DNA of 64,000 nt from contig CP144172.1 in assembly GCA_039636865.1 (NCBI GenBank), forward strand, positions 1,860,001 through 1,924,000, given 5' to 3'. The DNA comes from Dermatophilaceae bacterium Sec6.4. Lineage in GTDB: Bacteria; Actinomycetota; Actinomycetes; Actinomycetales; Dermatophilaceae. The notes beneath the pieces were generated by a model, which worked only from the letters and a program-made list of their open reading frames with translations, ran no database searches and was not told where the DNA came from. Of this stretch, positions 27,790 to 38,024 are shown piece by piece (position 1 is the stretch's first letter; each line of letters opens with the position of its first letter). The translations under genes were made by a program, and so were the position numbers.

Positions 27790-30245
27790 CCGTTGTCGAG
27801 GACAAGCCGGCCACCGAGATCGGCCGCGATCGTCGCCGAAAGGAAGACCAGCGACTGATCACCGGACGTACCCGCTGGACCGACAACATCACGCTGCAGG
27901 GCATGTTGCACATGGCGATGGTGCGCAGCCCGTACGCCCACGCCAAGATCACCAGCATCGACACCTCGGCCGCCAAGGCCGCCCTCAACGTGGTCGATGT
28001 ACTCACCGGCGCCGACCTCGGTGAGTCCCAGGGGGTGCTCATCAACGCCTGGGCGATCACCCCTGACCAGTTGACCCCGACGCACCTACCGATGCCGATC
28101 GACCGGGTCGCGTTCGCCGGCGAAATCGTCGCGGTGGTCATCGCGCGCAGTGCCGCAGAGGCCCGGGACGCCGCCGAGTTGGTAGATGTCGACTACGAGG
28201 AACTGCCCGCTGCCTTGGAGCTCAAGGACGCCGCGGCAGACCGGGTGCTCGCACACCCCGATCTCGGCTCCAACAAGTCGGCGCTCTGGGTCTTCGACTC
28301 CGCTGAGGCCGGGTCCGGTGGTGACGTCGACGAGGCCATCGCCACGGCCCGCGCCGATGGCATCGTGATCGAGCGCGAATACCGCCAGCAGCGGTTGATC
28401 CCGGCGTTCATGGAGCCGCGCTCGGTCGTGGTCGACCCGACCGGTGAGCAGAACACCATGTGGTCAGCCACCCAGGTCCCGCACATCGTGCGGTACGCAC
28501 TGGCCGCCACCACGGGTGTACCCGAGAGCAAGATCCGGGTCATCGCCCCCGATGTCGGCGGCGGGTTCGGCGGCAAACTGCAGGTGACACCTGAGGAATG
28601 GCTGACGTGGGCCATCGCCCGTCGCCTCGGCAGGCCGGTCAAGTACACCGAGACCCGCTCGGAATCGCTGATCTGCGCGCATCACGGTCGTGACCAGTGG
28701 CAGAAGCTGACACTGGCCGCCACGAAGGACGGCACGGTCACCGGCCTCAAGGTGGATCTGCTCGCCGACCTGGGTGCCTACGTGTCCCTGGTCGGTGGGG
28801 GAGTGCCGGTGCTCGGCGCTTTCATGTTCAACGGGATCTACAAGTTCGGTTCCTACCGGTTCTCCTGCCAGACGGTGCTCACCAACAAGGCCTGGACCGA
28901 CGCATACCGCGGCGCCGGGCGCCCGGAGGCGACCTTCGGGATCGAGCGGATGATGGACGAGCTCGCCGCCGAGCTGGGTGTCGACCCGCTCGAAGTTCGC
29001 GAGAAGAACTGGATCACCCATGAGGAGTTCCCGTTCGCGACGGTCGCCGGTCTGGAGTACGACTCCGGCAACTACGAGGCTGCCACCGCCAAGGCCAAGA
29101 AGAACTTCGGGTACGACGACCTACGTGCCGAGCAGCGTCGACGTCGCGAATCCGGCGACCCGGTGCAGTTGGGAATCGGTGTCTCGACGTTCACCGAGAT
29201 GTGTGGGCTGGCCCCATCGCGGGTGCTGGGCTCGCTCAACTACGGCGCAGGCGGTTGGGAACACGCCAGCGTGCGGATGCTGGCGACCGGCAAGGTCGAG
29301 ATCGTCACCGGGGCGACCGCCAGTGGGCAGGGTCACGAGACGGCGTTCAGCCAGATCGTCGCCGACCGACTCGGGGTCCCGTTCGAGGATGTCGAAGTGC
29401 TGCACGGAGATACCCAGATCGCGGCCAAGGGCATGGACACCTATGGTTCGCGCTCCCTGGTGGTTGGTGGTGAGGCGTTGGTCAAGGCTCTGGACAAGGT
29501 CATCGAGAAGGCCAGGCCCGTGGCTGCACACCTGATGGAGGCGAACGTCGACGACATCGAGTTCTCCGCAGGTCGCTTCGGGGTCCGCGGCACCGATCAG
29601 GGGCTGGCGATCCAGGAGATCGCCGGTGCCGTCTTCGCCGCGCACAACCTGCCCGACGGGATGGAGCCGTCGCTGGACTCCGACGCTACGTACGACCCGA
29701 TCGCCTTCAACTTCCCGCACGGAACACACCTGTGTGCTGTCGAGGTGGACACCGAGACCGGGCAGATCTCGATGCGTAAGTACACCTGCGTCGACGACAT
29801 CGGCACCGTGGTCAATCCGATGATCGTGGAGGGTCAGGTGCACGGAGGTCTTGCCCAGGGCATTGCCCAGGCCCTCTTCGAGGAGGCCGTCTACGACGAC
29901 GCCGGCACCCTGGTCTCCGCCTCGTTCGTGGACTATCTGGTGCCGACTGCTGCCGACCTGATCAGCTTCGACGTCGATCACACGACGACGCCGTCGTTGA
30001 CCAACACGCTCGGCACCAAGGGCGTGGGGGAGGCGGGCACGATCGCGTCGACCCCTGCGGTGGTGAATGCCGTGGTGGACGCGCTGCGCCCGTTCGGCGT
30101 GCACGACGTGACCATGCCCTGCACCCCCGAGCGGGTCTGGCGAGCTCTGCAAGGCGGTCAGGGCGACGACCTGACCACCGGCGCGGCTGCTGCGCACTTC
30201 CACCCCGCTGACACCGCTGACCGCTCGGAAGGAGCAGGACGATGA
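27786..30245 (+). CDS. coxL: Form II CO-dehydrogenase-like molybdenum large subunit
   Basis: An 819-residue molybdopterin-binding subunit of the xanthine-oxidase family. GGGFGGK near residue 259 and the late GEAGT with its catalytic Glu-type GVGEAG are present. The active-site loop at residues 373-379 is AYRGAGR, the marker of form II; form I (proven high-affinity CO oxidation) has AYXCSFR. So the enzyme is related to CO dehydrogenase but may oxidise CO weakly or another substrate. It overlaps coxS and coxM by 4 nt each, giving one operon. Confidence 0.93.
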   Translation: MTVVEDKPATEIGRDRRRKEDQRLITGRTRWTDNITLQGMLHMAMVRSPYAHAKITSIDTSAAKAALNVVDVLTGADLGESQGVLINAWAITPDQLTPTHLPMPIDRVAFAGEIVAVVIARSAAEARDAAELVDVDYEELPAALELKDAAADRVLAHPDLGSNKSALWVFDSAEAGSGGDVDEAIATARADGIVIEREYRQQRLIPAFMEPRSVVVDPTGEQNTMWSATQVPHIVRYALAATTGVPESKIRVIAPDVGGGFGGKLQVTPEEWLTWAIARRLGRPVKYTETRSESLICAHHGRDQWQKLTLAATKDGTVTGLKVDLLADLGAYVSLVGGGVPVLGAFMFNGIYKFGSYRFSCQTVLTNKAWTDAYRGAGRPEATFGIERMMDELAAELGVDPLEVREKNWITHEEFPFATVAGLEYDSGNYEAATAKAKKNFGYDDLRAEQRRRRESGDPVQLGIGVSTFTEMCGLAPSRVLGSLNYGAGGWEHASVRMLATGKVEIVTGATASGQGHETAFSQIVADRLGVPFEDVEVLHGDTQIAAKGMDTYGSRSLVVGGEALVKALDKVIEKARPVAAHLMEANVDDIEFSAGRFGVRGTDQGLAIQEIAGAVFAAHNLPDGMEPSLDSDATYDPIAFNFPHGTHLCAVEVDTETGQISMRKYTCVDDIGTVVNPMIVEGQVHGGLAQGIAQALFEEAVYDDAGTLVSASFVDYLVPTAADLISFDVDHTTTPSLTNTLGTKGVGEAGTIASTPAVVNAVVDALRPFGVHDVTMPCTPERVWRALQGGQGDDLTTGAAAAHFHPADTADRSEGAGR

Positions 30246-31096
30246 TCCCGGCACAGTTCGACTACGCAGCACCGACGACAGTGCAGGAGGTGCTCGATCT
30301 CCTCGCGGAACACGGCGACGACGCCAAAGTGCTCGCGGGCGGGCAGTCCCTGCTCCCGGTGCTGCGGATGCGTCTCAACGCACCGGAGATGGTCGTGGAC
30401 CTCGGCCGGATCGACGCGCTCCGAGGGATCCGCGAGGACGGTGACTCGCTGGTCATCGGCGCGATGACGACCCACTCCACCGTCGGCAGCGATCCGCTGG
30501 TTGCTGAGCATGCGGCCCTGATCACCAAGGCCGTTCACCACCTCGCCGATCCGCAGGTACGTCACCGGGGCACCTTCGGCGGTGCCCTCGCGCACGCCGA
30601 CCCCGCGGGCGACCTCGGTGCGCCTGCCCGGGCACTGGGCGCCGAATTCGTGATCGCCGGCCCCGATGGCACCCGCACTGTGTCGGCGGACGAGTTCTTC
30701 GTGGACCTGTTCGAAACCGCGGTGCAGGAAGGCGAACTACTGACCGAGGTTCGCATCCCCAAGCACACCGGGTGGGGCGCGCACTACGAGAAGTTCGTCC
30801 GGGTCGCGCACCAGTGGCCGATCGTCGCGGTGGCCGCGACCGTCCGGGTCGAGGGCGGCATCATCGTCGAAGCGGGCGTCGGCTTGACCAATATGGGCTC
30901 TACGCCACTGCGGGCGCGATCGGTGGAGCAGGCGCTCATCGGGCAACCGCCGACCGATGAAGCCGTCCGCGCTGCGGTCCGTTCGGTGACCGATGGCACC
31001 AATCCGCCCTCGGACCTGAACGGTGACGCCGACTACCGCAGTCACCTCGCCGGGGTCCTTACCCGGCGTGCGGTCCTGGCCGCAGCCGCAGGATGA
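30242..31096 (+). CDS. coxM: CO-dehydrogenase-like medium subunit, FAD-binding
   Basis: A 284-residue flavoprotein subunit. The FAD-binding signature is AGGQSLLPVLRMRL near residue 37, with IGAMTTH and the TFGGALAHADPAGD motif. It receives electrons from CoxS and reduces the quinone chain. It overlaps coxL by 4 nt and completes the S-L-M set. Confidence 0.94.
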   Translation: MIPAQFDYAAPTTVQEVLDLLAEHGDDAKVLAGGQSLLPVLRMRLNAPEMVVDLGRIDALRGIREDGDSLVIGAMTTHSTVGSDPLVAEHAALITKAVHHLADPQVRHRGTFGGALAHADPAGDLGAPARALGAEFVIAGPDGTRTVSADEFFVDLFETAVQEGELLTEVRIPKHTGWGAHYEKFVRVAHQWPIVAVAATVRVEGGIIVEAGVGLTNMGSTPLRARSVEQALIGQPPTDEAVRAAVRSVTDGTNPPSDLNGDADYRSHLAGVLTRRAVLAAAAG

Positions 31097-31103
31097 GGCC
31101 GTT

Positions 31104-31817
31104 ATGGAGCTGACGCACGAATTCACCGTCCCGGCGCCGATCCAGCAGACCTGGGACGCCCTGAACGACATCGAGTCGGTGGCGTTGTGCTTCCCCGGCG
31201 CCGTGGTCACCTCGGTCGACGGCGACAGCTTTGCAGGCTCCTGCAAAGTGAAGCTCGGGCCCGTCGCACTGGTTTACAACGGCTCGGGCACTTTCGTCGA
31301 GAAGGACGTGTCCACGCACACGATGAAGGTCGAGGCCAAGGGCAAGGACAAACGGGGAAACGGTACAGCGGGTGCCCACGTAGGGGTCGCGATGTTCGAC
31401 ACGGGTGGGCAGACCCGCGTCGAGATCGTGACCGACCTGGCGATCACGGGAAAGCCGGCTCAGTTCGGCCGCGGGGTGATGCAGGAGGTATCGAACAAGC
31501 TGCTGCGTCAGTTCGTCGAGTGTCTACAGACAAAGGTAGGTATAGAAACAGCGCCGACCGAGGACGCGAAGCCCATTGCGGGCATGGTGCCCGCAGGCTC
31601 GGCACCGCAGGGGGCGCCCGGCGGCCCGGACACTGCGCCGTCTGCGGTCTCGGCGCCGCATGCGTCGCGTGGTGGCGAGGCTGAGCAGAACGATGCCCTG
31701 GATCTCGGCGGCGCTGTGCTGCCGGTATTGGCGAAGGCCTACTGGAAGCCCGCCCTGGCCGCCGCCGCAGTCATCGGGGTGATCGTCTATCTGGCTTCTC
31801 GTGGCCGCTCGGTATAG
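31104..31817 (+). CDS. coxG: CoxG-like SRPBCC protein with C-terminal membrane anchor
   Basis: A 237-residue protein. Residues 1-150 are a CoxG-type START/SRPBCC lipid-binding domain (FTVPAPIQQTWDALNDIESVA, PGAVV). A Pro/Ala linker and one C-terminal membrane helix (about 205-230) follow. CoxG recruits CO dehydrogenase to the membrane and is reported to deliver menaquinone. ATG 31104 lies 8 bp after the coxM stop. The anchor form is consistent with membrane coupling of the enzyme. Confidence 0.9.
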   Translation: MELTHEFTVPAPIQQTWDALNDIESVALCFPGAVVTSVDGDSFAGSCKVKLGPVALVYNGSGTFVEKDVSTHTMKVEAKGKDKRGNGTAGAHVGVAMFDTGGQTRVEIVTDLAITGKPAQFGRGVMQEVSNKLLRQFVECLQTKVGIETAPTEDAKPIAGMVPAGSAPQGAPGGPDTAPSAVSAPHASRGGEAEQNDALDLGGAVLPVLAKAYWKPALAAAAVIGVIVYLASRGRSV

Positions 31818-31849
31818 GACCCGACGCCACCACCTGGCACGATGACACC

Positions 31850-33034
31850 GTGCACAAAGCCATCGTCAGAACAGCCACCGCCAGTGCCGGAGTGGCCGGA
31901 CTCGCGGGTGTCGTCGTGGCCGGTCTGGGCAGCTATTTCGTTCGTCAGATCCTGACTCCCGCGACGGCATCGCAGGACGAGTCGATCATCGAAGTAACAC
32001 GCGACACGATCCTGCTGAAACGCACGGCGGCGGCAGTGGCGCCTGGCCGGTACAGCTTGTTCTGGGACAAAATGGCCGGACACGCGAGGGTCGGTGAGGT
32101 CCTACAGACTGATGACCGCGCGGTGCTGCGTGAGTTGCTGGGCGTCGATTTCGGGCAGCTTCGGCCGGGGCGAGCACGACTCGCCGGCTATTTCTACCCC
32201 GCACCGTCTCAGCAGGACGGCACCGCGCTGAGCGATGTCAGCCTCGATGGGCCCCTGGGGCCGATCCCGGCATGGTGCAGCGACGAGGGTGAGGCGAGCA
32301 ACCACCCGGACGTCTGGGCGATTCTGGTGCACGGGCGCGGTGCGACGCGTGCCGAGACGCTACGAGCCGTACCTCCGCTGCGCAGGATCGGGGTGCGCAT
32401 CCTGGCGCCCAGTTACCGAAATGACAGCGACGCGCCGCCCAGCCCGGACGGGCGGTACCACCTCGGCTTGTCCGAGTGGCGCGATATCGAAGCCGCGATG
32501 GCTTACGCCGTGGAGCGAGGCGCGCAGCGGATCATCTTGTTCGGATGGTCGATGGGTGGTGCGATCGTATTGCAGTTGCTGGCGCACTCCGCCTATGCCG
32601 ACCGGGTCGTGGCTGTGGTTCTGGATGCTCCCGTGGTCAGCTGGCGGCAGGTCATCGATTTCCACGCAGGCGTGCACAAGGTGCCACTTGCACTCAGCCA
32701 TACCGGACAGCGACTGATCGGCAAATCCTGGAGCAAGTCGTTCGGTGGGGTGAGTATGCCGCTGCCCATCCCGCAGACCGACTGGATCGCGCGCGCCGAC
32801 GACCTGCACGTGCCGACCCTGCTCATCCACTCCGAGGACGACGACTTCGTGCCCTACGGTCCATCCGCCGACCTGGCACGCGCGCGACCGGACGTCATCC
32901 AGTTCGAGTCGTGGTCCGGTGCATTGCACTGCCGCGAGTGGAACGTCGATTCCCACCGTTGGGATGGGGTCGTCGGTGACTTCCTGGCAGCACGCCTCGC
33001 CGATTCGACACCCGTCATCGACCCGGTTACCTGA
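31850..33034 (+). CDS. Alpha/beta hydrolase with N-terminal membrane segment
   Basis: A 394-residue predicted serine hydrolase. A hydrophobic helix (about residues 8-30) suggests a membrane anchor facing outward. LVHGRGA is the oxyanion strand, GWSMGG the nucleophile elbow, EDDDFVPYG the acid region, and SGALHCREW the His region. The fold is the peptidase S9-like hydrolase group; the substrate is unknown. GTG 31850 is preferred because the membrane helix follows. It is the first gene after the cox operon and need not belong to it. Confidence 0.8.
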   Translation: MHKAIVRTATASAGVAGLAGVVVAGLGSYFVRQILTPATASQDESIIEVTRDTILLKRTAAAVAPGRYSLFWDKMAGHARVGEVLQTDDRAVLRELLGVDFGQLRPGRARLAGYFYPAPSQQDGTALSDVSLDGPLGPIPAWCSDEGEASNHPDVWAILVHGRGATRAETLRAVPPLRRIGVRILAPSYRNDSDAPPSPDGRYHLGLSEWRDIEAAMAYAVERGAQRIILFGWSMGGAIVLQLLAHSAYADRVVAVVLDAPVVSWRQVIDFHAGVHKVPLALSHTGQRLIGKSWSKSFGGVSMPLPIPQTDWIARADDLHVPTLLIHSEDDDFVPYGPSADLARARPDVIQFESWSGALHCREWNVDSHRWDGVVGDFLAARLADSTPVIDPVT

Positions 33035-33084
33035 GTACAGTCGAGGCAGTCAGATTTGTCCCCCAGCATCAGGAGTGAAGCCCC

Positions 33085-33495
33085 GTGAAGGTCAATCCGT
33101 TCTCTGCCGGCCCTGCCGGAGCCCTCGCACTCGCCGTATTACTACCCAGTGCGCTGCCGAAGCGTCGTCTGCTGTCCGTTGCGCTCGTCGGCGGTGCGTA
33201 CGCCGCGACGATCATCCAGGATCCGTCGAACCCGCGCGCGTTCACTGTGTCGACCGACAGTCTGCCGATCCCCGAAGGGCAGGAGAAGCTGGCGAAGATC
33301 GCGCTGCCCAGCCTCATCGTGGGTCTGGCGGCAGTCCCGCTGGTCGGCCTTGCCCGGCTGCTGCCGCTGGGTCGGATTCCTGCGGCGCTCGCGCTCGGTG
33401 GGGCCTACGTCGGCGCGGAGTCCTACCTTGCCGAGAACGGCAAGCAGGCCGTGGCCAAGGTCGATCTGAGCAGCAACCCCGACTCGATCGACTGA
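33085..33495 (+). CDS. Small membrane protein of unknown function
   Basis: A 136-residue protein not recognised beyond a membrane protein. Two hydrophobic stretches (about 8-45 and 72-110) rich in Ala, Leu and Gly are separated by a polar loop with SLPIPEGQ. It starts at GTG 33085 with CAGGAG eleven bases upstream. It follows the hydrolase by 50 bp and is closed by a strong terminator. Confidence 0.7.
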   Translation: MKVNPFSAGPAGALALAVLLPSALPKRRLLSVALVGGAYAATIIQDPSNPRAFTVSTDSLPIPEGQEKLAKIALPSLIVGLAAVPLVGLARLLPLGRIPAALALGGAYVGAESYLAENGKQAVAKVDLSSNPDSID

Positions 33496-33513
33496 GTAGA
33501 GCCTGTAGGAGGT

Positions 33514-33544
33514 GAGGCCCGCGACCACGGTGGTCGCGGGCCTC
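33514..33544 (+). terminator. Terminator after the small membrane protein gene
   Basis: A 15-bp perfect stem GAGGCCCGCGACCAC with its complement around one base, 18 bp after the stop codon. The very GC-rich hairpin lacks a long T-run. Confidence 0.7.
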
Positions 33545-33636
33545 CTCGCATAGTGCAGTGAAACAAAAGCAGGGCGCACGCACCGCAAAGGCGTGGCAAT
33601 GACTCTTTGAGCAGTACGAGCGATAGGAAGAGCCGA

Positions 33637-34500
33637 ATGGGCAAGTCAGCAGTTACCAAGGACCTTGCAACCTCACTGACGGAGGCATTGCGTGTGCACG
33701 ACGGATTCGTGCTGTCCGACCGTGATCCGTCCTCGACGCCAGGTTTCGAACACGGTAAGAAAAAGGCCGCGAAGCTGCGCACCAGAACCGGTCCGGAGCT
33801 CTCGGATCTGCAGGAGCGGATGTTTGCCGAGAGTCGTCTGGGTGGCACCCGCAACGTGCTGCTGGTGATGCAGGGTATGGACACCTCGGGCAAGGGCGGC
33901 ATCATGCGCCATGTGATCGGCCATGTCGATCCGCAGGGGGTGCATCATCATGCGTTCAAGAAGCCCACCGAGGAAGAGCTGGGCCACCCGTTCCTGTGGC
34001 GGATCCGCAATGCCCTGCCGCCGGCTGGCGACATCGGGGTCTTCGATCGGTCGCACTACGAGGACGTGCTGATCGCGCGGGTGCACGAACTGGCATCGCC
34101 AGCCACCATCGGGCGCCGTTACGGACAGATCAACGACTTCGAGAAGTCCCTCGTCGATGGCGGCACGTCGGTGGTCAAGGTGATGCTGCATATCTCGCGC
34201 CAAGAGCAGGGCAGCAGACTGGCGCGCCGCCTGGACCGACCGGACAAGCTGTGGAAGTTCACCGAGAACGACGTACGGGAACGCACATACTGGGCTGCCT
34301 ACCAGCAGGCCTACCAGCTCGTGATGGACAAGACCTCCACTGACAGTGCGCCGTGGTACGTCGTACCCGCCGACCACAAGTGGTACGCCCGGTTAGCAGT
34401 CCACCACCTGCTGCTGAACCATCTACGCACCATGGATCCGCAGTGGCCGATGCCGACCTATGACGTGGACGAGCAGAGGGCAGCGTTGGCCCGCACCTGA
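33637..34500 (+). CDS. Polyphosphate kinase 2 family protein
   Basis: A 287-residue PPK2-family phosphotransferase that moves phosphate between polyphosphate and nucleotides. Walker A is GMDTSGKGG near residue 84, the lid contains FDRSHYEDVL, and RLDRPDKLWKF with WYVVPADHKW follows. A single PPK2 domain is present. ATG 33637 is preceded by AGGAAG at good spacing; the TTG at 33607 would add ten residues with no motif. Its class (NDP or AMP acceptor) is not decided here. It converges with glgX. Confidence 0.92.
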   Translation: MGKSAVTKDLATSLTEALRVHDGFVLSDRDPSSTPGFEHGKKKAAKLRTRTGPELSDLQERMFAESRLGGTRNVLLVMQGMDTSGKGGIMRHVIGHVDPQGVHHHAFKKPTEEELGHPFLWRIRNALPPAGDIGVFDRSHYEDVLIARVHELASPATIGRRYGQINDFEKSLVDGGTSVVKVMLHISRQEQGSRLARRLDRPDKLWKFTENDVRERTYWAAYQQAYQLVMDKTSTDSAPWYVVPADHKWYARLAVHHLLLNHLRTMDPQWPMPTYDVDEQRAALART

Positions 34501-34540
34501 TCTGTCCCACCGGGCCTCGTTCATCTCGGCGGGACAGATC
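34499..34540. terminator. Bidirectional terminator between ppk2 and glgX
   Basis: GATCTGTCCC and GGGACAGATC form a 10-bp stem with a 22-nt loop between convergent genes, beginning within the ppk2 stop codon. Confidence 0.6.
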
Positions 34541-34555
34541 GGTGCAGGAGGAGGA

Positions 34556-36697
34556 TCAGTCCAGGGGGCTGTGCAACACGAGCATCGAGCGGGCCGGTAG
34601 TGAGATCTTGTCGCCACTCTCGTAGGACTCGATTTCGAGAGCTCCCGCGTCCTGCTCCGACAGCGGCGCCGTGCGCAGTGCAACGCCCCAGGTAGCGTCG
34701 GCCACATCCTGCGGTACTACGAAATCGACGTCCTCGTGGTGGGCGTTGAACAGCAGCAGGAAGTGGTCGTCGCTCACCTTGCGGCCTGCGGAGTCCGGGG
34801 TGAGGATCTGTGCCCCGTTCAGGAAGACCATCAGCGTGCGCGCGTACCCGTTGCTCCAGTCGTCCTCACTCATCGGCGACCCGTCCGAGGAATACCAGAT
34901 GATGTCGCCGATCTCGCTGGCGCCACCACGCTGCGCTGCCCCTTGGAAGAAGCGACGACGACGGAACGTCGGGTGGTCGTTGCGCAGCGCAATCGCCTGC
35001 TGGGTGAATTCCAGCAGGGACTTGTCGTAGTCCGACAGCTCCCAGTCGACCCAGGCTATTTCGTTGTCCTGGCAGTAGACGTTGTTGTTGCCGCCCTGGG
35101 TGCGACCCAGTTCATCACCGTGCGCGAGCATCGGCACGCCCTGGCTGAGTAGCAGCGTCGCGATGAAGTTTCGTTCCTGCTGCTGGCGTAGGGCCTCGAT
35201 GTCGGGGTCGTCACTGGGGCCCTCGACTCCGCAGTTCCAGGAGCGGTTGTGGTTCTCGCCGTCGTTGCCGTCCTCGCCGTTGGCGTCATTGTGCTTGTCG
35301 TTGTAGGAGACCAGGTCGCGCAACGTGAAACCGTCGTGCGCGATGACGAAGTTGATCGACGCGATCGGCCAACGGCCGGACTGGGCATAGAGATCGCTGG
35401 ATCCGGTCAGCCGGGAGGCGAACTCACCCAACGCAGCCGCCTCGCCGCGCCAGAAGTCGCGCACCGTGTCGCGGTACATGCCGTTCCACTCGGTCCACAG
35501 CGGCGGGAAGTTGCCGACCTGATAACCACCGTCACCGAGGTCCCACGGCTCGGCGATGAGCTTGACCTGAGAGACGACCGGGTCCTGCTGGATGATGTCG
35601 AAGAACGCCGAGAGACGGTCGACCTCGTGGAACTGTCGAGCCAGCGTCGCGGCGAGGTCGAAGCGGAAACCGTCGATATGCATGTCCTGCACCCAGTAGC
35701 GCAGCGAATCCATGATCAGCTGCAAGACGTGCGGGTGGCGCATCAGCAGGCTGTTGCCAGTGCCGGTGGTGTCGTAGTAGTGCTCTTTGGCGTCGTCGAC
35801 CAGGCGGTAGTAGGCCGAGTTGTCGATGCCGCGGAAGCAGATGGTCGGGCCCAACTCGTTGCCCTCAGCCGTGTGGTTGTAGACCACGTCGAGAATGACC
35901 TCGATGTCCGCCTCGTGCAGCGCTTTGACCATCGACTTGAACTCGGTGACCTGTTGGCCGTCGGTGCCGTGGGCGGAGTAACCGTTGTGCGGAGCGAGGA
36001 AACCGATGGTGTTGTAACCCCAGTAGTTCGACAGCCCCTGGTCGACCAGCGTGCTGTCCTGGACGAACTGGTGCACCGGCAGCAACTCCACGGCGGTCAC
36101 GCCGAGGTCTTTCAGGTGTTCGATGATCGCCGGGTGTGCGACGGCCGCATAGGTGCCGCGAATTTCGTCCGGCACATCCGGATGGGTCATGGTCAGACCC
36201 TTGACGTGCATCTCGTAGAAGACGCTGTTGTGGTACTCGTGCTGCGGCGGGCGGTCGTGGCCCCAGTCGAAGAACGGGTTGATGACGACCGAGAGCATCG
36301 TGTGGCCCAGGGAATCGTCGTCGTTGAACTGCTCAGGGTTATCGAAGCGGTAGGAGAAGAGCGACTCGTCACCGTCGATCTGACCGTCGATTGCTTTTGC
36401 GTACGGGTCCAGAAGCAGCTTGGCGGGGTTGCAACGGTGGCCGTTCTCCAGATCGAACGGCCCGTCGACCCGGTATCCGTAGCGTTGGCCGGGCTGCATA
36501 CCCGAGACGTACCCGTGCCACACGTGGCCGTCGACCTCGGTCAGCTCGTGGCGTACCTCATCGCCGGTGTCGCTGATCAGACACAGGCTCACGCCCGTTG
36601 CCGCTTCGGAGAAGAGTGCGAAATTCACGCCGCTGCCGTCGTACGTTGCGCCGAGGGGGTAGGGGTGGCCGGGCCAAATGTCCATACGGGCCATCAT
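34556..36697 (-). CDS. glgX: Glycogen debranching enzyme
   Basis: A 713-residue GlgX that removes alpha-1,6 branches from glycogen remnants. A carbohydrate-binding N-terminal domain (GATYDGSGVNFALFS) is followed by the GH13 barrel: VVYNHTAEG, the nucleophile Asp in GFRFDLAAT, the acid Glu in LIAEPWDLG, and NFVIAHDGFTL with the third Asp. Length is normal. ATG 36697 is used; ATG 36685 would also keep all motifs. No other glycogen gene is adjacent. Confidence 0.95.
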   Translation of the reverse strand: MMARMDIWPGHPYPLGATYDGSGVNFALFSEAATGVSLCLISDTGDEVRHELTEVDGHVWHGYVSGMQPGQRYGYRVDGPFDLENGHRCNPAKLLLDPYAKAIDGQIDGDESLFSYRFDNPEQFNDDDSLGHTMLSVVINPFFDWGHDRPPQHEYHNSVFYEMHVKGLTMTHPDVPDEIRGTYAAVAHPAIIEHLKDLGVTAVELLPVHQFVQDSTLVDQGLSNYWGYNTIGFLAPHNGYSAHGTDGQQVTEFKSMVKALHEADIEVILDVVYNHTAEGNELGPTICFRGIDNSAYYRLVDDAKEHYYDTTGTGNSLLMRHPHVLQLIMDSLRYWVQDMHIDGFRFDLAATLARQFHEVDRLSAFFDIIQQDPVVSQVKLIAEPWDLGDGGYQVGNFPPLWTEWNGMYRDTVRDFWRGEAAALGEFASRLTGSSDLYAQSGRWPIASINFVIAHDGFTLRDLVSYNDKHNDANGEDGNDGENHNRSWNCGVEGPSDDPDIEALRQQQERNFIATLLLSQGVPMLAHGDELGRTQGGNNNVYCQDNEIAWVDWELSDYDKSLLEFTQQAIALRNDHPTFRRRRFFQGAAQRGGASEIGDIIWYSSDGSPMSEDDWSNGYARTLMVFLNGAQILTPDSAGRKVSDDHFLLLFNAHHEDVDFVVPQDVADATWGVALRTAPLSEQDAGALEIESYESGDKISLPARSMLVLHSPLD

Positions 36698-36772
36698 GCT
36701 GCATGGCGGGAGCGGATCTGACAGCTACCGTGTGGGCGTGAGTACTGCGGCGCTGCGGGCGGATTGCGGCTC

Positions 36773-37807
36773 GTGGGGCTGAACAAATCAGCTACCCGTG
36801 AGCAACTCGGGCGTGTTCCCGGGCTGCTGGCACTCGTGCGTCTACTGCTCGGTACGCTCCGGATCTGCATGCGGTACCGGGTGACCGGCCTCGCAGCGGA
36901 AGCCGGATTTTTTGCCCTGCTCTCCCTGCCACCACTGGTCTACGGGCTGCTCGGGGCGGTTGGTTACGTCGGCACCTGGCTCGGCTCCGACGTGGTGACG
37001 CAGGTCACCCAGAACATCGAGCGGTACGCGTCCCAGTTCTTGACGGAGCAGAGTCTGCGGGACGTCCTGGTGCCCACCCTGCGGGAGGCTCTTACCGGTG
37101 GTCGCCCGGACGTGATTTCGATCGGCTTCCTATTGTCGTTGTGGTCAGGATCACGCGCATTGAACGTTCTACTCGACACGATCTCGATCATGTACGGCCA
37201 GGGTGGACGGCGGGGCATCGTCCGCACCCGGTTGCTGAGCCTGTCGTTGTACTTCGTGTCGTTGATCTTCGGCGCCCTGGTGGTGCCGTTGATCGTCATC
37301 GGCCCGCAGTTGTTGTCCTCCTGGTTGCCGCCGAAGTTCCTGTTCCTGATGAATTTCTACTGGCCGCTCGTCGGTGGCCTGACCATCCTGGGTTTCGCAA
37401 CGCTCTACTACATCGCCACTCCGCGCCGCACTCCGTGGGTGCGGGCCCTGCCCGGAGCCGCGCTGACGTTGATGATCTGGGTGGTCGCGTCGATGGTGCT
37501 GAGGCTCTTCCTGGGCGCGTCGATCAACGGGGTGAGTATCTACGGGCCGCTCGCGGCGACCATCGTGGTGTTGATCTGGCTATATTTCCTGGGTATCGCC
37601 GTGCTCATCGGCGCTGCGTTCAATGCGTCGGCGGCTTGGATCTGGCCGATGCGCGAGGTGCCGAGTTTGGGTAGCCGTGCACGGGAATGGGTCGGTGCGG
37701 CGCGGGTAGGGCAGCCTGGCTCTGTCGCTGCGCGGCTGCCCGGTCCTACGTCCCAGCACGACGGTGGGCCGACGGGCGAATCGGAAGCGTCCCGCTCGCA
37801 CACCTGA
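36773..37807 (+). CDS. YihY/BrkB family inner-membrane protein
   Basis: A membrane protein of about 344 residues with six hydrophobic helices and the BrkB signature (AEAGFFALLSLPPLVYG near residue 45, ISIGFLLSLWSGSRALNVL, YGPLAATIVVLIWLYFLG). Once named ribonuclease BN, the family is now considered a membrane protein of unknown function, perhaps transport. GTG 36773 and TTG 36764 are both possible starts; neither has a good ribosome site. The C-terminus is a polar tail. It is divergent from glgX. Confidence 0.85.
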   Translation: MGLNKSATREQLGRVPGLLALVRLLLGTLRICMRYRVTGLAAEAGFFALLSLPPLVYGLLGAVGYVGTWLGSDVVTQVTQNIERYASQFLTEQSLRDVLVPTLREALTGGRPDVISIGFLLSLWSGSRALNVLLDTISIMYGQGGRRGIVRTRLLSLSLYFVSLIFGALVVPLIVIGPQLLSSWLPPKFLFLMNFYWPLVGGLTILGFATLYYIATPRRTPWVRALPGAALTLMIWVVASMVLRLFLGASINGVSIYGPLAATIVVLIWLYFLGIAVLIGAAFNASAAWIWPMREVPSLGSRAREWVGAARVGQPGSVAARLPGPTSQHDGGPTGESEASRSHT

Positions 37808-37907
37808 CCTGCGCAAACGCCAGGTCGAGTGGCTGTATTTGGACTGGCCCCGACGATCGGATAATGTTCGCCAGGCGCTCGGCGGCCCTTTCCGCCAGTG
37901 CGTAGAT

Positions 37908-37980
37908 GCGAACATAGCTCAGTTGGTAGAGCGCAACCTTGCCAAGGTTGAGGTCGCCGGTTCGAGCCCGGTTGTTCGCT
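37908..37980 (+). tRNA. tRNA-Gly (GCC)
   Basis: Seventy-three bases fold as a cloverleaf: acceptor GCGAACA pairs with TGTTCGC, the anticodon loop is TTGCCAA (anticodon GCC), and the T-loop is GGTTCGAGCCC. No CCA is encoded. It is a near copy of the tRNA at 39263. Confidence 0.96.
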
Positions 37981-38024
37981 CTGCTCCGGTCCGGTCAGCC
38001 CTTCGGGGCATGCCGGCCGGACGT

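Noticed and set aside
27786..30245. Form I CO dehydrogenase
   Set aside because: The active-site loop is AYRGAGR, not AYXCSFR, and the gene order is S-L-M.
29121..30272. 383-codon frame opposite coxL
   Set aside because: Shadow of coxL; no motif and no ribosome site.
35249..36721. 490-codon open frame opposite glgX
   Set aside because: It is the antisense shadow of a well-conserved gene, with Val/Arg/Asp-rich sequence and no family motif.
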